Origin: Emticicia aquatilis
GTDB taxonomy: Bacteria > Bacteroidota > Bacteroidia > Cytophagales > Spirosomataceae
Length of the DNA: 48,092 nt
Assembly (NCBI RefSeq): GCF_014644295.1
Contig: NZ_BMKK01000022.1
Location: forward strand, 1 to 48,092
Direction of reading: 5' to 3'
Position numbers and translations under genes: made by a program. Shown one piece after another: positions 23,614-33,250 of this stretch. Position 1 is the stretch's first letter. Each line of letters begins with the position of its first letter. The notes beneath the pieces are model-generated. The model saw nothing but the letters and a program-made list of their open reading frames with translations. It made no database searches and had not been told where the DNA came from.

Positions 23614-24237
23614 ATGTTTTTGCACAAAACTAATTTTTTGATGCGGGCTTTATACCCTAATTTCGTTTGGAGAAAACCCTCTGATGAAAAGAAAATCTAT
23701 CTAACTTTTGATGATGGCCCAATACCCGAAGTAACCGAGTTTGTGCTGGAAACACTCGAAAAATATCAAGCAAATGCCACTTTTTTCTGTATCGGGGATA
23801 ATATTAGTAAAAATTCGAGTATTTTTCAGAAAATAATAAATAATGGGCATTCGGTCGGAAATCATACTTTCAACCATCTGCGAGGTTGGGCAAGCGATGA
23901 TGTTACTTATTTGGAAAATAGCGTCAGATGTAAAACTGAAATCGAAAAACACGGCATTGAAACTAAACTTTTTCGGCCTCCTTATGGGCGTATCAAGCGA
24001 AGCCAAGCCCGTAGTTTATTGCCTAACCATGAGATAGTTATGTGGGATGTACTTACTGGTGATTTCTCTCAAGACTTATCGCCCGAGACTGTCCTACATA
24101 AAACAATTAAGCACACTGAAGCTGGCTCAATTGTACTTTTTCATGATAGTATTAAGGCCAACAAACGGATGTCTTACGCTTTGCCGAGATTTTTAGAACA
24201 TTTTTCGAGTCAGGGATTTCAGTTCTCAAAACTTTAA
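23614..24237 (+). CDS. Polysaccharide deacetylase (NodB domain, CE4)
   Basis: The 207-residue protein matches carbohydrate esterase family 4, which removes N- or O-acetyl groups from polysaccharides such as peptidoglycan or chitin. Motif 1 is YLTFDDGP (catalytic D33, metal D34), motif 2 is GHSVGNHTFNH (H84, H88), motif 3 is RPPYGRIK, motif 4 is the tryptophan stretch MWDVLTGDF and motif 5 is IVLFHDS. There is no signal peptide, so it may act in the cytoplasm or leave by another route. A gene for a small secreted protein follows 35 nt downstream with its own promoter. Confidence 0.93.
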   Translation: MFLHKTNFLMRALYPNFVWRKPSDEKKIYLTFDDGPIPEVTEFVLETLEKYQANATFFCIGDNISKNSSIFQKIINNGHSVGNHTFNHLRGWASDDVTYLENSVRCKTEIEKHGIETKLFRPPYGRIKRSQARSLLPNHEIVMWDVLTGDFSQDLSPETVLHKTIKHTEAGSIVLFHDSIKANKRMSYALPRFLEHFSSQGFQFSKL

Positions 24238-24238
24238 A

Positions 24239-24246
24239 TACTTTTG
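24239..24246 (+). promoter_or_regulatory. Promoter -7 element of the gene at 24273
   Basis: TACTTTTG matches TAnnTTTG exactly, with TTTC 18 nt upstream at 24217-24220. It starts just after the deacetylase stop codon and predicts a leader of about 20 nt. Confidence 0.5.
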
Positions 24247-24272
24247 CAAAAACTAAACACGTCCCCTTACTC

Positions 24273-24812
24273 ATGAACCTCAAACAATTACTTTTTCTAA
24301 CCGTTATCCCCATTTTTAGTGCCTCCCAAAGTTATTCTCAGACCAAATTCGTAGAACAAAAAGCAGGGCATATTATTTACATGTCGGTTCCCGATTACAT
24401 GGTCAAAACCACTTCGCTCAATGATGTTGCTTCGATGCAATACATGAACAAAACCAAAGAAGCCTATGTTGTAGTAATCGAAGATGCAAAGGAAGATTTG
24501 GAAGCCGAAGGTACAAAGTATAACAGCCTAAAAGAATTTCATGATTCGGTGATTGAAAGCTTAAAGTCAGAAGACCCAAAGGCACAAGAATCAAAACCGA
24601 CTGAATTTCAGCAGAATGGTAATAAATTCTATCAAACTGACCTAAATGCTACTTTACAAACCGAAGATGGTAAAGATATTAAAGTGACATATTTGGTAAC
24701 TTATGTAGAATCTAAAACCCATTACTATCAAGTTTTGTGCTGGACTTTGGCCAGTAGCTACAAAGATTTAGTGGGTGATTTCAAGAAAATTGCTTCAACA
24801 ATTAGAGACTAA
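24273..24812 (+). CDS. Secreted protein of unknown function
   Basis: The 179-residue product has a signal peptide (about 1-23, ASQSYSQ) and a mature part of about 155 residues. It alternates strands and charged helices: GHIIYMSVPDYMVKTTSLNDVASMQYMN, AYVVVIEDAKEDLEAEGTKYNSLKEFHDSVIESL, then FYQTDLNATLQTEDGKDIKVTYLVTYVESKTHYYQVLCW. The order of strands and the final helix (DFKKIASTIRD) recalls PsbP/DcrB-like folds, a weak impression only. I do not recognise a family. It has its own promoter and precedes a glycosyltransferase gene by 51 nt. Confidence 0.75.
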   Translation: MNLKQLLFLTVIPIFSASQSYSQTKFVEQKAGHIIYMSVPDYMVKTTSLNDVASMQYMNKTKEAYVVVIEDAKEDLEAEGTKYNSLKEFHDSVIESLKSEDPKAQESKPTEFQQNGNKFYQTDLNATLQTEDGKDIKVTYLVTYVESKTHYYQVLCWTLASSYKDLVGDFKKIASTIRD

Positions 24813-24847
24813 TTTTAGTCCATAGTTTTCGGTCAACAGTCCAAGGT
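24813..24847 (+). repeat. Dispersed AGTC-rich repeat
   Basis: TTTTAGTCCATAGTTTTC, then GGTCAACAGTCCAAGG. It fills most of the 51-nt gap between two genes and closely matches the copy at 42251. Confidence 0.65.
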
Positions 24848-24863
24848 TGTAAAAAAAGTAGTC

Positions 24864-25841
24864 ATGAAATTTCCGAACGTAAGTATTTTAGTAGCTGCCA
24901 GAAATGAAGAAGAAAATGTTGCGGATTTATTGTTTACGTTTACTCAACTGAGTTACCCGAAAGATAAGCTACAAATTCTTATCGGAGATGATGATTCGAC
25001 TGATGCAACATCTGAAATTATTGAAAGATTTACGGCCAAAAATACTTATATTCAATACATTAAAATAGAAAAACAAATTGTTGGACTGAAAGGTAAGGCA
25101 AATGTTTTGGCACAATTGGCTCATCTGGCAACGGGTGAGCTTTTTTTCTTTACCGATGCTGATATTGAGGTGCCTAAAAATTGGATTGAATCTTTTATTG
25201 TTGCGAGAAAAAACGAAGGCGTAATTGTCGGGCTTACCCTCGTAAAAAACAAAAATTGGTTTGAAGCCAGCCAAGCAATTGAGTGGCTTTTTACGCTGAA
25301 ATTAATGAAAACGTTGGCCGATTTCAAGATTCAATCAACAGGAATGGGCAATAATATGATGGTTTCGGCGGAGGCTTATTGGGCGGTTGGCGGTTACGAA
25401 AAAGTTGGTTTTTCGATTGTGGAAGATTATGCCATTTACAAGGCAATTATTGATAAAGGCTTTGCTTTTAAACAATTATTCATGCCTGATGCTATGACGC
25501 TCACCAAGCCACCAAAAAGGTATTTTGAGCAACGTAAACGTTGGGTTTCGGGCGGAATGTCAACCCAATCTGTTTTGATTTTTCCTGCTTTAATTCAAGG
25601 TTTCTTATTGCCTATTTTGCTGATTATTAGTTTTTTTTCGTGGAAAAGTGTTTTGGCGTTTATTTTCCTAAATCTTTTAATTAATTTTTTGGTAGGAAAC
25701 CGAATTTTTAAAATTTTAAATCAGACTCAGCTTCTGAAATACATTCCTGCCTACACGATGTATATGTATGTGTTTTGGTTTTTGCAGTTGGTTTCTTATT
25801 TCTTACCAACTAAATTGGTCTGGAAGGGTCGAGAATATTAG
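24864..25841 (+). CDS. Family 2 glycosyltransferase, membrane-anchored
   Basis: The 325-residue protein has a GT-A domain: VSILVAARNEEENVADLL, GDDDSTDATSEII (first nucleotide-binding aspartates), FFTDADIEVPKNWIES (DxD), VEDYAIYKAI (catalytic base region) and QRKRWVSGG (QxxRW). Two or three membrane helices occupy about 235-320. This arrangement is that of processive or membrane-bound family 2 enzymes that build polysaccharides or glycolipids. Acceptor and sugar are unknown. The polysaccharide deacetylase two genes upstream hints at surface polysaccharide work. Confidence 0.92.
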   Translation: MKFPNVSILVAARNEEENVADLLFTFTQLSYPKDKLQILIGDDDSTDATSEIIERFTAKNTYIQYIKIEKQIVGLKGKANVLAQLAHLATGELFFFTDADIEVPKNWIESFIVARKNEGVIVGLTLVKNKNWFEASQAIEWLFTLKLMKTLADFKIQSTGMGNNMMVSAEAYWAVGGYEKVGFSIVEDYAIYKAIIDKGFAFKQLFMPDAMTLTKPPKRYFEQRKRWVSGGMSTQSVLIFPALIQGFLLPILLIISFFSWKSVLAFIFLNLLINFLVGNRIFKILNQTQLLKYIPAYTMYMYVFWFLQLVSYFLPTKLVWKGREY

Positions 25842-25857
25842 TTTTTCGTGAAGATAA

Positions 25858-25887
25858 TTGTGGCACACCTTTAAGGATGTGCCACAA
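25858..25887. terminator. Hairpin between convergent genes
   Basis: TTGTGGCACA (25858-25867) pairs with TGTGCCACAA (25878-25887); inner CCT/AGG extends the stem past a bulged A. It lies between the glycosyltransferase and the convergent BNR protein gene. The same GTGGCACA stem appears in the terminator at 37652. Confidence 0.65.
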
Positions 25888-25915
25888 GTGTTTTCAAGCT
25901 ATTTTAATGCAAATT

Positions 25916-28900
25916 CTAAGGAATAATAACTTTACTGATTACCTTCTCGGCACAGAGTTTATTGTAGGCGGCAATATCTTTCGAAATCAACTCATTCATT
26001 TCGGTTTTTAGTACATTCCATTGAGCATCGAGGGCGGCGAGTTGTTTTTTCTGCCCGCTCGTTACGGTCGGTACGTTTGAGTCAACTTCGCCTCTTACGA
26101 AAATATAATCGGCACTTAGCATATTCTTGAAATTGATAATATCATCGTTCGATTCTGCTTTGTTCTGTACCAATTTTTCTTCCCAAACTTTGATTTTCTT
26201 CACAATCGCATTTCCGGCATCCACTACTGCTTTTAGCTCAGTTTTTGTGGCCAAAAGACTGCTCACTTCGCTAATTTGCTTAGAAATCTTTCGCATTTTG
26301 GCAATTGACTCGTGAATATCATTTACGCTATTTTCGAGCGATTTGAGTGTATTTTCTTGGTCTTGATAATCGGCGGCCGTTGCATTGATGCGTGGGTCGG
26401 CGAGAATTTTCACAGGAACAGTTTTAATTTGTTTTCCGTAGGTAAATTTAGCCGAATAAGTACCTGGAGACATTTTACGGCCATCATAACTACCTTCGAT
26501 AAATACTTTCGGAATACCTTTGATGGTTTCGGCACGCATATCCCACACAAAACGATTCATGCCGCCTTTCATAAGAAGCGTTGGGTCGGGCGATGGGCCA
26601 CCTGGGTAAACCTCAAAACCTTTTTCTTTTTTGCTGCTGTACGTTCTTACGATTTCGCCTTTTGCGTTGCTGATTTCTAAGGTGAAGGCCAAGGTAGTAT
26701 CAGGTTTGGCAGGTAAACCATAATAAAAAACTACACCAGTTGATGGATTTTCTCCGAAAGTTGAAGTTGATTCTTCGTCTTCTTCACTAACTTTGTCAAG
26801 CGAGCTACGCCCCGAAACTCGGTAAGCATCTTCGGGAGTGAAAGCCGTCAAACTATCTTTTGATAATTCACCTTTCAGTTCTCTAATCGGAGCTAAATCA
26901 TCCAAAATCCAAAACGAACGGCCTTGAGTTGAGGCAATCAAATCATTTTGATGAACTTTCAAATCGGTGATTGGCGTAATTGGAAGGTTCAATTGCATAT
27001 TCGACCAATTCTTACCGCCATTCATTGATACATAAAAACCAGTTTCCGTTCCTGCAAAAAGCAAATCTTTTCGCTGAGAATCTTCACGCACCACCCGCAC
27101 ACACGCTCCGTACGGAATTCCTTCGGTGATTTTAGTCCAAGTTTTACCGTAATCGGTTGTTTTATAGATAGAAGGCGTAAAGTCATTTTGCTTGTAGCGA
27201 TGCGTAGCAATGTATGCCGTTGCGTTATCGTGTGGTGAAACTTCTATTGCATTTACCAAACATTCTTCGAGGCCAGCTGGTGTCACGTTTGTCCAAGTTT
27301 TGCCATTGTCTTTTGTGATATGCACCAAGCCATCATCGCTACCTGCCCAAAAAACACCTGCTTCGTTAGGCGATTCAATTAGGTACGAAATCGTTGCGTA
27401 GTTTTCGCCACCTGCACCTTCGTTGGTATAGGGAGCTCCGCCTAAACCGAGTTTGGTTGTATCTTTTCGCGTTAAATCAGTCGAAAATTCCGTCCAAGTT
27501 TTGCCCAAATCGCTTGTTTTCAAAACCACATTTCCTGCATGATAATAGGCTTTTTCACGTTTTGAGTAGATGATTGGAGCATTCCAATTGAAGCGGTACT
27601 TCATTTCCTTCGCTTTCAAGGCTTGGTATTGAATCGGGGCTGTCATTACGCCTTTTCCTTCTTTGTTTTGCAAATCGAGTAGCTCAATTGTGCCTTGATA
27701 ACTTCCGCCCATTACGTAGCGAGGTGCATCGGGGTCGAATGCTAAAAATGCACTTTCACCTCCTGCCGAATATTCCCAGTCACGTTCACGGATACCGCCA
27801 CCATTGGTTACTCGACTCGGAATCATGACCGAAGTATTATCTTGCTGACCGCCATAAATTCGGTATGGAAACAAATTATCAGCATTGATTCGGTAAAACT
27901 GAGCCGTAGGCATTTGGTTTTGCGGAGAAAATGACTGCCCACCATTGAACGAAACGGCTGCACCACCATCATTTCCCAAAACCATATTTTTACCATCTTT
28001 CGGATTCATCCACAAGTCGTGGTGGTCGCCGTGGGTTCCGCCAAAAACACGAGTGAAGGTTTTGCCACCATCAATAGATTTAAGGGTGGGAGAATTAAGT
28101 ACATAAACGATGTTTTCGTTGGCTGGGTCGGCAAAGATTTCGATGTAATACCACGCACGTTGAACCGTTCGGTGGTCTTTGCTTACACGAGTCCAAGATT
28201 TTCCTGCATCGTCGGAGCGAAAAACACCACCTTGCTCTTTTTCAGTATCAGATTCAATGACCGCAAAAACTCGGCTCGGATTTGCTCTCGAAACCACAAT
28301 TCCCATTTTTCCCAATTCTTTCGGCAAACCTTTATCGAGTTTTGTCCAAGTTTCGCCACCATCAACCGATTTATACAAACCACTGCCTTTGCCACCGCTC
28401 ACCATTTGCCACGGTAAACGACGGTGGTCCCACATGGCAGCGTACATAATTCTTGGATTAGTCATGTCCATACTTAAATCCGAACAGCCTGTGTTATTAT
28501 CAACAAAAAGTGTCTTTTTCCACGTTTTACCACCATCAATTGATTTGTAAACGCCTCTTTCTTCGCCAGCACCGTGCAATGCACCTTGAGCCGCCACATA
28601 AACAACATCAGGATTTTGTGGGTGAATACTAATGCGAGAAATATGACGAGTAAGGTCAAGACCCAACTTTGTCCAAGTTTTTCCTGCATCGGTCGATTTA
28701 TAAACGCCATCGCCGTAAGAGGTCATCACGCCACGAGGAGCGTGTTCGCCCATACCCACGTACACAACGTTCGGGTCAGATTCTGCCACCGAAACTGCCC
28801 CAACCGAACCAGTTTTGAAATAACCGTCCGAGATATTTGTCCAATTAAGTCCAGCGTCGGTAGTTTTCCAAAGTCCTCCGCCAGTTGTACCCATATAATA

Positions 28901-29137
28901 CACTTGTGGATTACCAACTACGCCCGAAACTGCCACCGAACGACCGCCACGGAATGGGCCGATATTTCGCCATTTGAGTGCTTTAAAAGTACTGTCGTAG
29001 TTGATTTGTGGAGGCTTTGGAGCCTGCACGACCGTTGTAACAGGTGTTGGAGAAGCTTTGGTTTTCTTTTTATTTTGGGCAAATGCCCCGAAAGAAGCCA
29101 ATACAATCAACAATAAAATTGATAGTTGTTTCTGCAT
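25916..29137 (-). CDS. Secreted BNR/sortilin-like repeat protein
   Basis: This 1073-residue secreted protein has a signal peptide (about 1-20, SFGAFAQ) and a long beta-propeller region of Asp-box (BNR) repeats. At least nine are visible, for example [67 protein letters not shown] and [11 protein letters not shown]. The C-terminal 300 residues form a further beta domain ([26 protein letters not shown]) and a coiled segment. Such proteins are often labelled glycosyl hydrolase or Vps10/sortilin-like, but I see no evidence for catalysis. Binding or cell-surface attachment is equally possible. It is a single gene with its own candidate promoter. Confidence 0.88.
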   Translation of the reverse strand: MQKQLSILLLIVLASFGAFAQNKKKTKASPTPVTTVVQAPKPPQINYDSTFKALKWRNIGPFRGGRSVAVSGVVGNPQVYYMGTTGGGLWKTTDAGLNWTNISDGYFKTGSVGAVSVAESDPNVVYVGMGEHAPRGVMTSYGDGVYKSTDAGKTWTKLGLDLTRHISRISIHPQNPDVVYVAAQGALHGAGEERGVYKSIDGGKTWKKTLFVDNNTGCSDLSMDMTNPRIMYAAMWDHRRLPWQMVSGGKGSGLYKSVDGGETWTKLDKGLPKELGKMGIVVSRANPSRVFAVIESDTEKEQGGVFRSDDAGKSWTRVSKDHRTVQRAWYYIEIFADPANENIVYVLNSPTLKSIDGGKTFTRVFGGTHGDHHDLWMNPKDGKNMVLGNDGGAAVSFNGGQSFSPQNQMPTAQFYRINADNLFPYRIYGGQQDNTSVMIPSRVTNGGGIRERDWEYSAGGESAFLAFDPDAPRYVMGGSYQGTIELLDLQNKEGKGVMTAPIQYQALKAKEMKYRFNWNAPIIYSKREKAYYHAGNVVLKTSDLGKTWTEFSTDLTRKDTTKLGLGGAPYTNEGAGGENYATISYLIESPNEAGVFWAGSDDGLVHITKDNGKTWTNVTPAGLEECLVNAIEVSPHDNATAYIATHRYKQNDFTPSIYKTTDYGKTWTKITEGIPYGACVRVVREDSQRKDLLFAGTETGFYVSMNGGKNWSNMQLNLPITPITDLKVHQNDLIASTQGRSFWILDDLAPIRELKGELSKDSLTAFTPEDAYRVSGRSSLDKVSEEDEESTSTFGENPSTGVVFYYGLPAKPDTTLAFTLEISNAKGEIVRTYSSKKEKGFEVYPGGPSPDPTLLMKGGMNRFVWDMRAETIKGIPKVFIEGSYDGRKMSPGTYSAKFTYGKQIKTVPVKILADPRINATAADYQDQENTLKSLENSVNDIHESIAKMRKISKQISEVSSLLATKTELKAVVDAGNAIVKKIKVWEEKLVQNKAESNDDIINFKNMLSADYIFVRGEVDSNVPTVTSGQKKQLAALDAQWNVLKTEMNELISKDIAAYNKLCAEKVISKVIIP

Positions 29138-29175
29138 TTTTAGAGATGAGTTTTGTTAATGAAGACCATACTGCT

Positions 29176-29183
29176 CAAAGATA
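29176..29183 (-). promoter_or_regulatory. Candidate -7 element of the BNR protein gene
   Basis: On the minus strand the bases read TATCTTTG, matching TAnnTTTG, 38 nt upstream of the start codon. No clear -33 element. Confidence 0.4.
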
Positions 29184-29307
29184 GTTAATATCTAATTAAG
29201 CTTGGATACATGGTGCTATTCTATCCTGCTTTTCAGCGACAAACAGGTATTTTGATGGGGTAAAAGTTGAAAAAATGCTTGATAAGGTGAGTATTCGCCT
29301 TACAGAA

Positions 29308-30390
29308 TCAAACATATTTTTTCCATTTGAAGTAAATCCAAAGAATGATTGAAATAACAATCATACTACCGAGCGTATAAAAATAGCCATTTGGGTGATG
29401 TAATTCGGGCATATTATCGAAGTTCATGCCGTAAATACCCGCAATAAAGGTTAAAGGCATAAAAATAGCGGTAAAAACCGTGAGTGTTTTCATGACCGAG
29501 TTCATTTTATTACTCAAGCTGGTGAGATAAATATTCTGAATGTTTTCAATCATTTCTCGATAAGATTCAATCGTTTCGAGGGTTTGCAGAATATGGTCGT
29601 AAACATCACGTAAATAGATGATTGTGTTGGGGTGAATCAGTTCGGATGACTCACGAGTGAGTGTGCCAAAAATATCTCTGAGCGGCAAAACTGCTTTACG
29701 AATTTGCATCAATTCTCGGCGAAGTTCATAGAGTGCTGTTTGGTCGTCTCGATGAGGATTTTCGATGATTTTTATTTCTAATTCCTCCAATTTTTCACTA
29801 AATTTTTCGAGAACGACAAAATAGTTATCAACCACTAAATCACAGAGGGAATAGAATAAATAGTCGGCTTTGCCTTTTCGGGTTTTGCCCACTGATGCTT
29901 TAAGTCGAGCGAAAATCGGAGCAAAAACATCAGATTTGTGCATTTCTTGAAACGAAACTACGTAATTTTTTCCCAAAACGAGTGCTACGTGTTCGGTTTC
30001 AACTTCGTTGAGAGCTTCGTTGAATTGTAGCATTTTCATTATCACAAAAATATTTTGCTCACCAAAATGCTCCAGTTTGGGTTTCTGCTCGGTATTCAGT
30101 ACATCTTCAAGTAATAGCGGATGTAAGTGATAGTGCTTACCGATTTCTTCAACAATATGTACTTCATGCACGCCATCAACATCAAGCCAATTTACGTGCG
30201 TTTCGATAGGAGAGAGTTGACACTCACTGATTGATTTAACTATTTTTTGCTGGTAAATTTCATCATTAAACTCAACTAATTTTACGACAGTATCAATCGG
30301 CACATCTTTGCCTACATACTCAAGAGTTCCAGGCGATGTAAAAACCTTTTTCTGAACGTATTTCTTATATTTTTTATGATGCTTCGACAT
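29308..30390 (-). CDS. corA: Magnesium/cobalt transporter CorA
   Basis: The 360-residue protein is a CorA-type divalent cation channel. A large cytoplasmic N-terminal domain ends in a long helix (SYREMIENIQNIYLTSLSNKMNSVMKTLTVFTAIF). Two C-terminal membrane helices are joined by the signature loop G321-M322-N323 in IYGMNFDNMPELHHPNG. The basic C-terminus KWKKYV is typical. Its start lies 1 nt after the stop of the Uma2-family gene, so the two are probably co-transcribed. Confidence 0.95.
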   Translation of the reverse strand: MSKHHKKYKKYVQKKVFTSPGTLEYVGKDVPIDTVVKLVEFNDEIYQQKIVKSISECQLSPIETHVNWLDVDGVHEVHIVEEIGKHYHLHPLLLEDVLNTEQKPKLEHFGEQNIFVIMKMLQFNEALNEVETEHVALVLGKNYVVSFQEMHKSDVFAPIFARLKASVGKTRKGKADYLFYSLCDLVVDNYFVVLEKFSEKLEELEIKIIENPHRDDQTALYELRRELMQIRKAVLPLRDIFGTLTRESSELIHPNTIIYLRDVYDHILQTLETIESYREMIENIQNIYLTSLSNKMNSVMKTLTVFTAIFMPLTFIAGIYGMNFDNMPELHHPNGYFYTLGSMIVISIILWIYFKWKKYV

Positions 30391-30391
30391 T

Positions 30392-30970
30392 CTATGCTTC
30401 TTTTTTCCAGCCTAAATAAATATCACTCAAAGCGACGTTACAGTTGATTGATTTCAACTCAATTACATCATTTAAAGAATCATACGAGCGATACTGCCAA
30501 AAAATAATATTTTCATGTTTTGAATAAACTTCAACTCGAACCCTGTCTTGAGCAATCAACAAATATTCTCTTAGCGACTCAATCTGTTGGTATTTTCTAA
30601 ATTTTTCTCCTCGGTCATACTTTTCGCTTGAGTCAGAAAGAACTTCTACAATTAATATTGGATTTTTTGCCGCATTTGGGTGTTCAGAATAACTTTCAAT
30701 TTCACCACAAACAACCGAAGCATCGGCATAGACAAATTCATCTTCGGCAGTGGCAATGGCCAAGTCGCTATTATAAGCCAAACAAGGTTTTCCTTTTAGA
30801 CTATTTCGTAGTTCGGCAGCTATGTTATTTGAAATCAGGGCGTGCGAGGGTTTTCCGCCTGCCATTGCGTAAATTTCTCCACCAAAGAATTCATGTTTTT
30901 GGAGCGATTTTTCTTCCAGTTCTACATATTCTTTGATGCTGATTTCTTTCTTTAAAACCGAATCTCCCAT
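30392..30970 (-). CDS. Uma2-family putative endonuclease (DUF820)
   Basis: The 192-residue protein belongs to the Uma2 family, which adopts a PD-(D/E)XK nuclease fold of unknown biological role. Visible family features are the N-terminal SIKEYVELEEKSLQKHEFFGGEIYAMAGG, the histidine in KPSHALISNNIAAEL, and the core acidic residues in YADASVVCGEIE and NPILIVEVLSDSSEKYDRGEKFRKYQQIESLREYLLI. Uma2 genes are numerous in cyanobacteria and some Bacteroidota and often stand alone. It is upstream of and almost touching corA, a pairing that probably reflects operon history rather than function. Confidence 0.92.
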   Translation of the reverse strand: MGDSVLKKEISIKEYVELEEKSLQKHEFFGGEIYAMAGGKPSHALISNNIAAELRNSLKGKPCLAYNSDLAIATAEDEFVYADASVVCGEIESYSEHPNAAKNPILIVEVLSDSSEKYDRGEKFRKYQQIESLREYLLIAQDRVRVEVYSKHENIIFWQYRSYDSLNDVIELKSINCNVALSDIYLGWKKEA

Positions 30971-31010
30971 TTTTATGCTTGATTTTTATGCAATTTAAAG
31001 ATTTTTCTCC

Positions 31011-32438
31011 TCAGCTCTCCAAAAACTGTTTATTAAAATTAAGCAAGAAAACTTCCTTTACCCCACGAGTAATGGCCGTATAAAGCCAACGAATAAAATC
31101 GCTATCTACTTCGGCATCGGGGGGCAAGTAGCCTTGGTCAACAAAGACAGCATCCCATTGTCCACCCTGCGATTTGTGGCAGGTTAGGGCGTAAGCAAAC
31201 TTTACTTGAAGGGCATTTAGGTAAGCATCTTTACGCAGTAAATCTTGGCGTTCTTTCTTTGATTTTACCCAAAAATAATCTTTTAATACATTTTCATAGA
31301 GCATTTTATTCTCTTCAGCCGATAAGGTAGGCGAATTTGAATAAAGTGTATTCAGAATAATTTTGCAATCGAATTCTTCTTCATCGGGATAATCAACCAG
31401 TTTGAGTGTTACGTTAGCAAAGCGTAAACCGTGCATTTCTTCTTCTCTCCGAATCTTGATTACCTCCACAAAATCGCCATTGGCAATAAAACCTGCCTTT
31501 GATTCTTCGCCCAAAACCGTATAATTATTTCTGACAACCATTAGCATATCGCCCGAATCAAGCTCATTTTCGGAGTAATTGATGGCCGTTCGGATATAAC
31601 GATTATACTGCACCGCCGTTTTATTCGAGCGAGTAATAATTGTTGTGTTTTCTCGACCATATTTATCGTAGGCATACCTAATTCCATCTTCCAGTCGCTC
31701 GCCCGTCATTCGATAGAAATCTTTATACTTGCTCGTAATGAGTTTAATATTAGGCTCTTCAGCTACAAGTTGTTTTCTTAAATCAGTTGCATTTGTCAAA
31801 ATCCCCGAACCTTCTCCCTGACGCATTACTTCGGTGAGTACGTGTTCGGTAACAGTAGCATGGTATCGGCCAGCCAAATGAGCCGCACTGAGGGCGGGGC
31901 TGACTTGCATACCTACTGGTGGAAGCTGAGCTTCGTCGCCAATCAGAAGGAGTTTATTGGTTTCCTGCTCGAAAACAAAGTCGAGCAAATCATGGAGTAA
32001 GCTATTCGTACCAAATTCTCGTTCGTCTGAAATCATCGAGGCCTCATCGACAATATAAACCGTGCCTTCTTGGGTATTTTTCATGCGTTCAAAAACCAAC
32101 GCACCCGTGTAGGCATTTTCAACTTGGCGATAGATTTTTTTGTGAATCGTTAAGGCCATTCTCTTCGAGTAGCTCGACATCACTTTGGCAGCTCGACCCG
32201 TTGGAGCGAGTAAAACTGCTTTATAGCCAAATTCTTTCAGAACCTTAATGAGCGTACTCACAAAAGTCGTTTTACCTGTACCTGCATATCCTTTCAGAAT
32301 GAATGTATCACGGAAGCGGTCTTCTTCCAGTATAAATTCGTCCATTAACTTAAAAAGCTTCGCTTGCCCGAAGGTGGGTGTAAACGGAAATTTTTTAAGA
32401 AATCTTTCTGAAGGTTTTATATTTTCGTCGAGTGCCAT
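31011..32438 (-). CDS. ATP-dependent RecD-like DNA helicase (superfamily 1)
   Basis: The 475-residue protein has the superfamily 1 helicase core: Walker A GYAGTGKTTF (K56), motif Ia LLAPTGRAAK, Walker B VYIVDEASMI, motif III LLIGDEAQLPPVG and the C-terminal UvrD_C_2 segment ALTCHKSQGGQWDAVFVD, then WLYTAITRG. This is the short RecD2-like form without the long N-terminal region. It should unwind DNA 5' to 3' during repair or recombination, judging by relatives. The start at 32438 is the first methionine; a degenerate repeat with GAATGTAGAATGAAGAATG lies immediately upstream. Confidence 0.93.
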   Translation of the reverse strand: MALDENIKPSERFLKKFPFTPTFGQAKLFKLMDEFILEEDRFRDTFILKGYAGTGKTTFVSTLIKVLKEFGYKAVLLAPTGRAAKVMSSYSKRMALTIHKKIYRQVENAYTGALVFERMKNTQEGTVYIVDEASMISDEREFGTNSLLHDLLDFVFEQETNKLLLIGDEAQLPPVGMQVSPALSAAHLAGRYHATVTEHVLTEVMRQGEGSGILTNATDLRKQLVAEEPNIKLITSKYKDFYRMTGERLEDGIRYAYDKYGRENTTIITRSNKTAVQYNRYIRTAINYSENELDSGDMLMVVRNNYTVLGEESKAGFIANGDFVEVIKIRREEEMHGLRFANVTLKLVDYPDEEEFDCKIILNTLYSNSPTLSAEENKMLYENVLKDYFWVKSKKERQDLLRKDAYLNALQVKFAYALTCHKSQGGQWDAVFVDQGYLPPDAEVDSDFIRWLYTAITRGVKEVFLLNFNKQFLES

Positions 32439-32443
32439 TGTTT

Positions 32444-32478
32444 AATGTATAATTAAGAATGTAGAATGAAGAATGCAG
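32444..32478. repeat. Degenerate GAATG(T/A)A repeat
   Basis: The stretch contains AATGTATAATTAAG followed by AATGTAGAATGAAGAATGC, i.e. repeated units of about 8 nt. It lies just upstream of the helicase start. Similar strings are common between genes in Bacteroidota as far as I recall. Confidence 0.45.
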
Positions 32479-32581
32479 TTTTTTTCTGATGCTACACTCC
32501 TAATCTCTAATCCAACTGCAAAATAAACCTTTAAATTTTAAAAACATTCAAGATTCGTGAAATCCCTCGTGGCTGATTCAT

Positions 32582-32589
32582 TATCTTTG
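32582..32589 (+). promoter_or_regulatory. Promoter -7 element of the Nudix gene
   Basis: TATCTTTG matches TAnnTTTG exactly, 16 nt before the start codon at 32606, implying a very short leader. Confidence 0.45.
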
Positions 32590-32605
32590 CGGGCTAATTT
32601 ATAAA

Positions 32606-33091
32606 ATGCTCAGTGTAATGTCAGAAAAAGACCCTAAAATCAATGCTCAAGAGCTTTATGGAAATCGTATTCGGGTACGAGCTTGCGGAGTATGTATCGA
32701 AAATGACCGAGTGTTGATGATTGGGCATCGAGCTATTTTGGGCGAAAATACTTTTTGGAGTCCCCCGGGCGGAGGAGTTGAACTCGGAGAAATGGCCGAA
32801 GATGCCCTCCGACGTGAGTTTTTGGAAGAAACTGGGCTTGAAATAGAAGTAGGTAAGTTATTATTAATGAATGAGTTTGTGAATTTGCCACTACATGGCA
32901 TCGAATTGTTTTTTGTAGTGAAAAGAGTAGGAGGAGAATTGACTTTGGGGCATGACCCAGAGATGAATTTGGGCGAACAACTGATTCAAAAAATAGAATG
33001 GTTGTCGTTAGATGAAATAAAAAGCTTAAATTTGAGCGAAAAACACCAATTTTGGCAAAAGTTTGGAAGTTTTAATGAGATAATTGCTTAA
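32606..33091 (+). CDS. Nudix hydrolase
   Basis: The 161-residue enzyme hydrolyses nucleoside diphosphates linked to another group. The full Nudix box is present: GGGVELGEMAEDALRREFLEETG (about residues 54-76), with the E-x-x-E-E metal ligands. The preceding strands read RIRVRACGVCIENDRVLMIGHRA. Substrate is unknown. The methionine five codons in (MSEKDPKINAQELYG) is an alternative start. The gene is monocistronic, with a copy of the AGTC-rich repeat downstream. Confidence 0.93.
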   Translation: MLSVMSEKDPKINAQELYGNRIRVRACGVCIENDRVLMIGHRAILGENTFWSPPGGGVELGEMAEDALRREFLEETGLEIEVGKLLLMNEFVNLPLHGIELFFVVKRVGGELTLGHDPEMNLGEQLIQKIEWLSLDEIKSLNLSEKHQFWQKFGSFNEIIA

Positions 33092-33185
33092 ATTCGTTCT
33101 TTAGTCAAACGGCCAACAGACGACAGTACGCAGAATAGTAAAATGCTGAATCTGAGTTACTTATAAATAAACAGACAAGCAATGT

Positions 33186-33222
33186 TGACTATCGACCGTA
33201 GTCTTTGGACTAAAAAAACTTT
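33186..33222 (-). repeat. Dispersed AGTC-rich repeat (inverted)
   Basis: Read on the minus strand: TTTTTTTAGTCCAAAGACTA, then CGGTCGATAGTCAAC. It matches the family core TTTAGTCCA...GGTCnAnAGTC. A weaker copy (TTTAGTCAAACGGCCAACAG) lies at about 33101-33120. Confidence 0.6.
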
Positions 33223-33250
33223 TGCTAATAATCTAAATTGATTAAAATCA

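Noticed and set aside
28574-29116. 180-codon plus-strand frame opposite the BNR protein gene
   Set aside because: It is the antisense shadow of the signal-peptide and BNR-coding region, rich in Cys/His/Arg as expected of reversed codons.
25916-29137. Recurrent similar DNA strings in the BNR gene as a possible CRISPR or tandem repeat array
   Set aside because: They fall in the reading frame at Asp-box motifs with irregular spacing, so they reflect protein repeats rather than DNA repeats.
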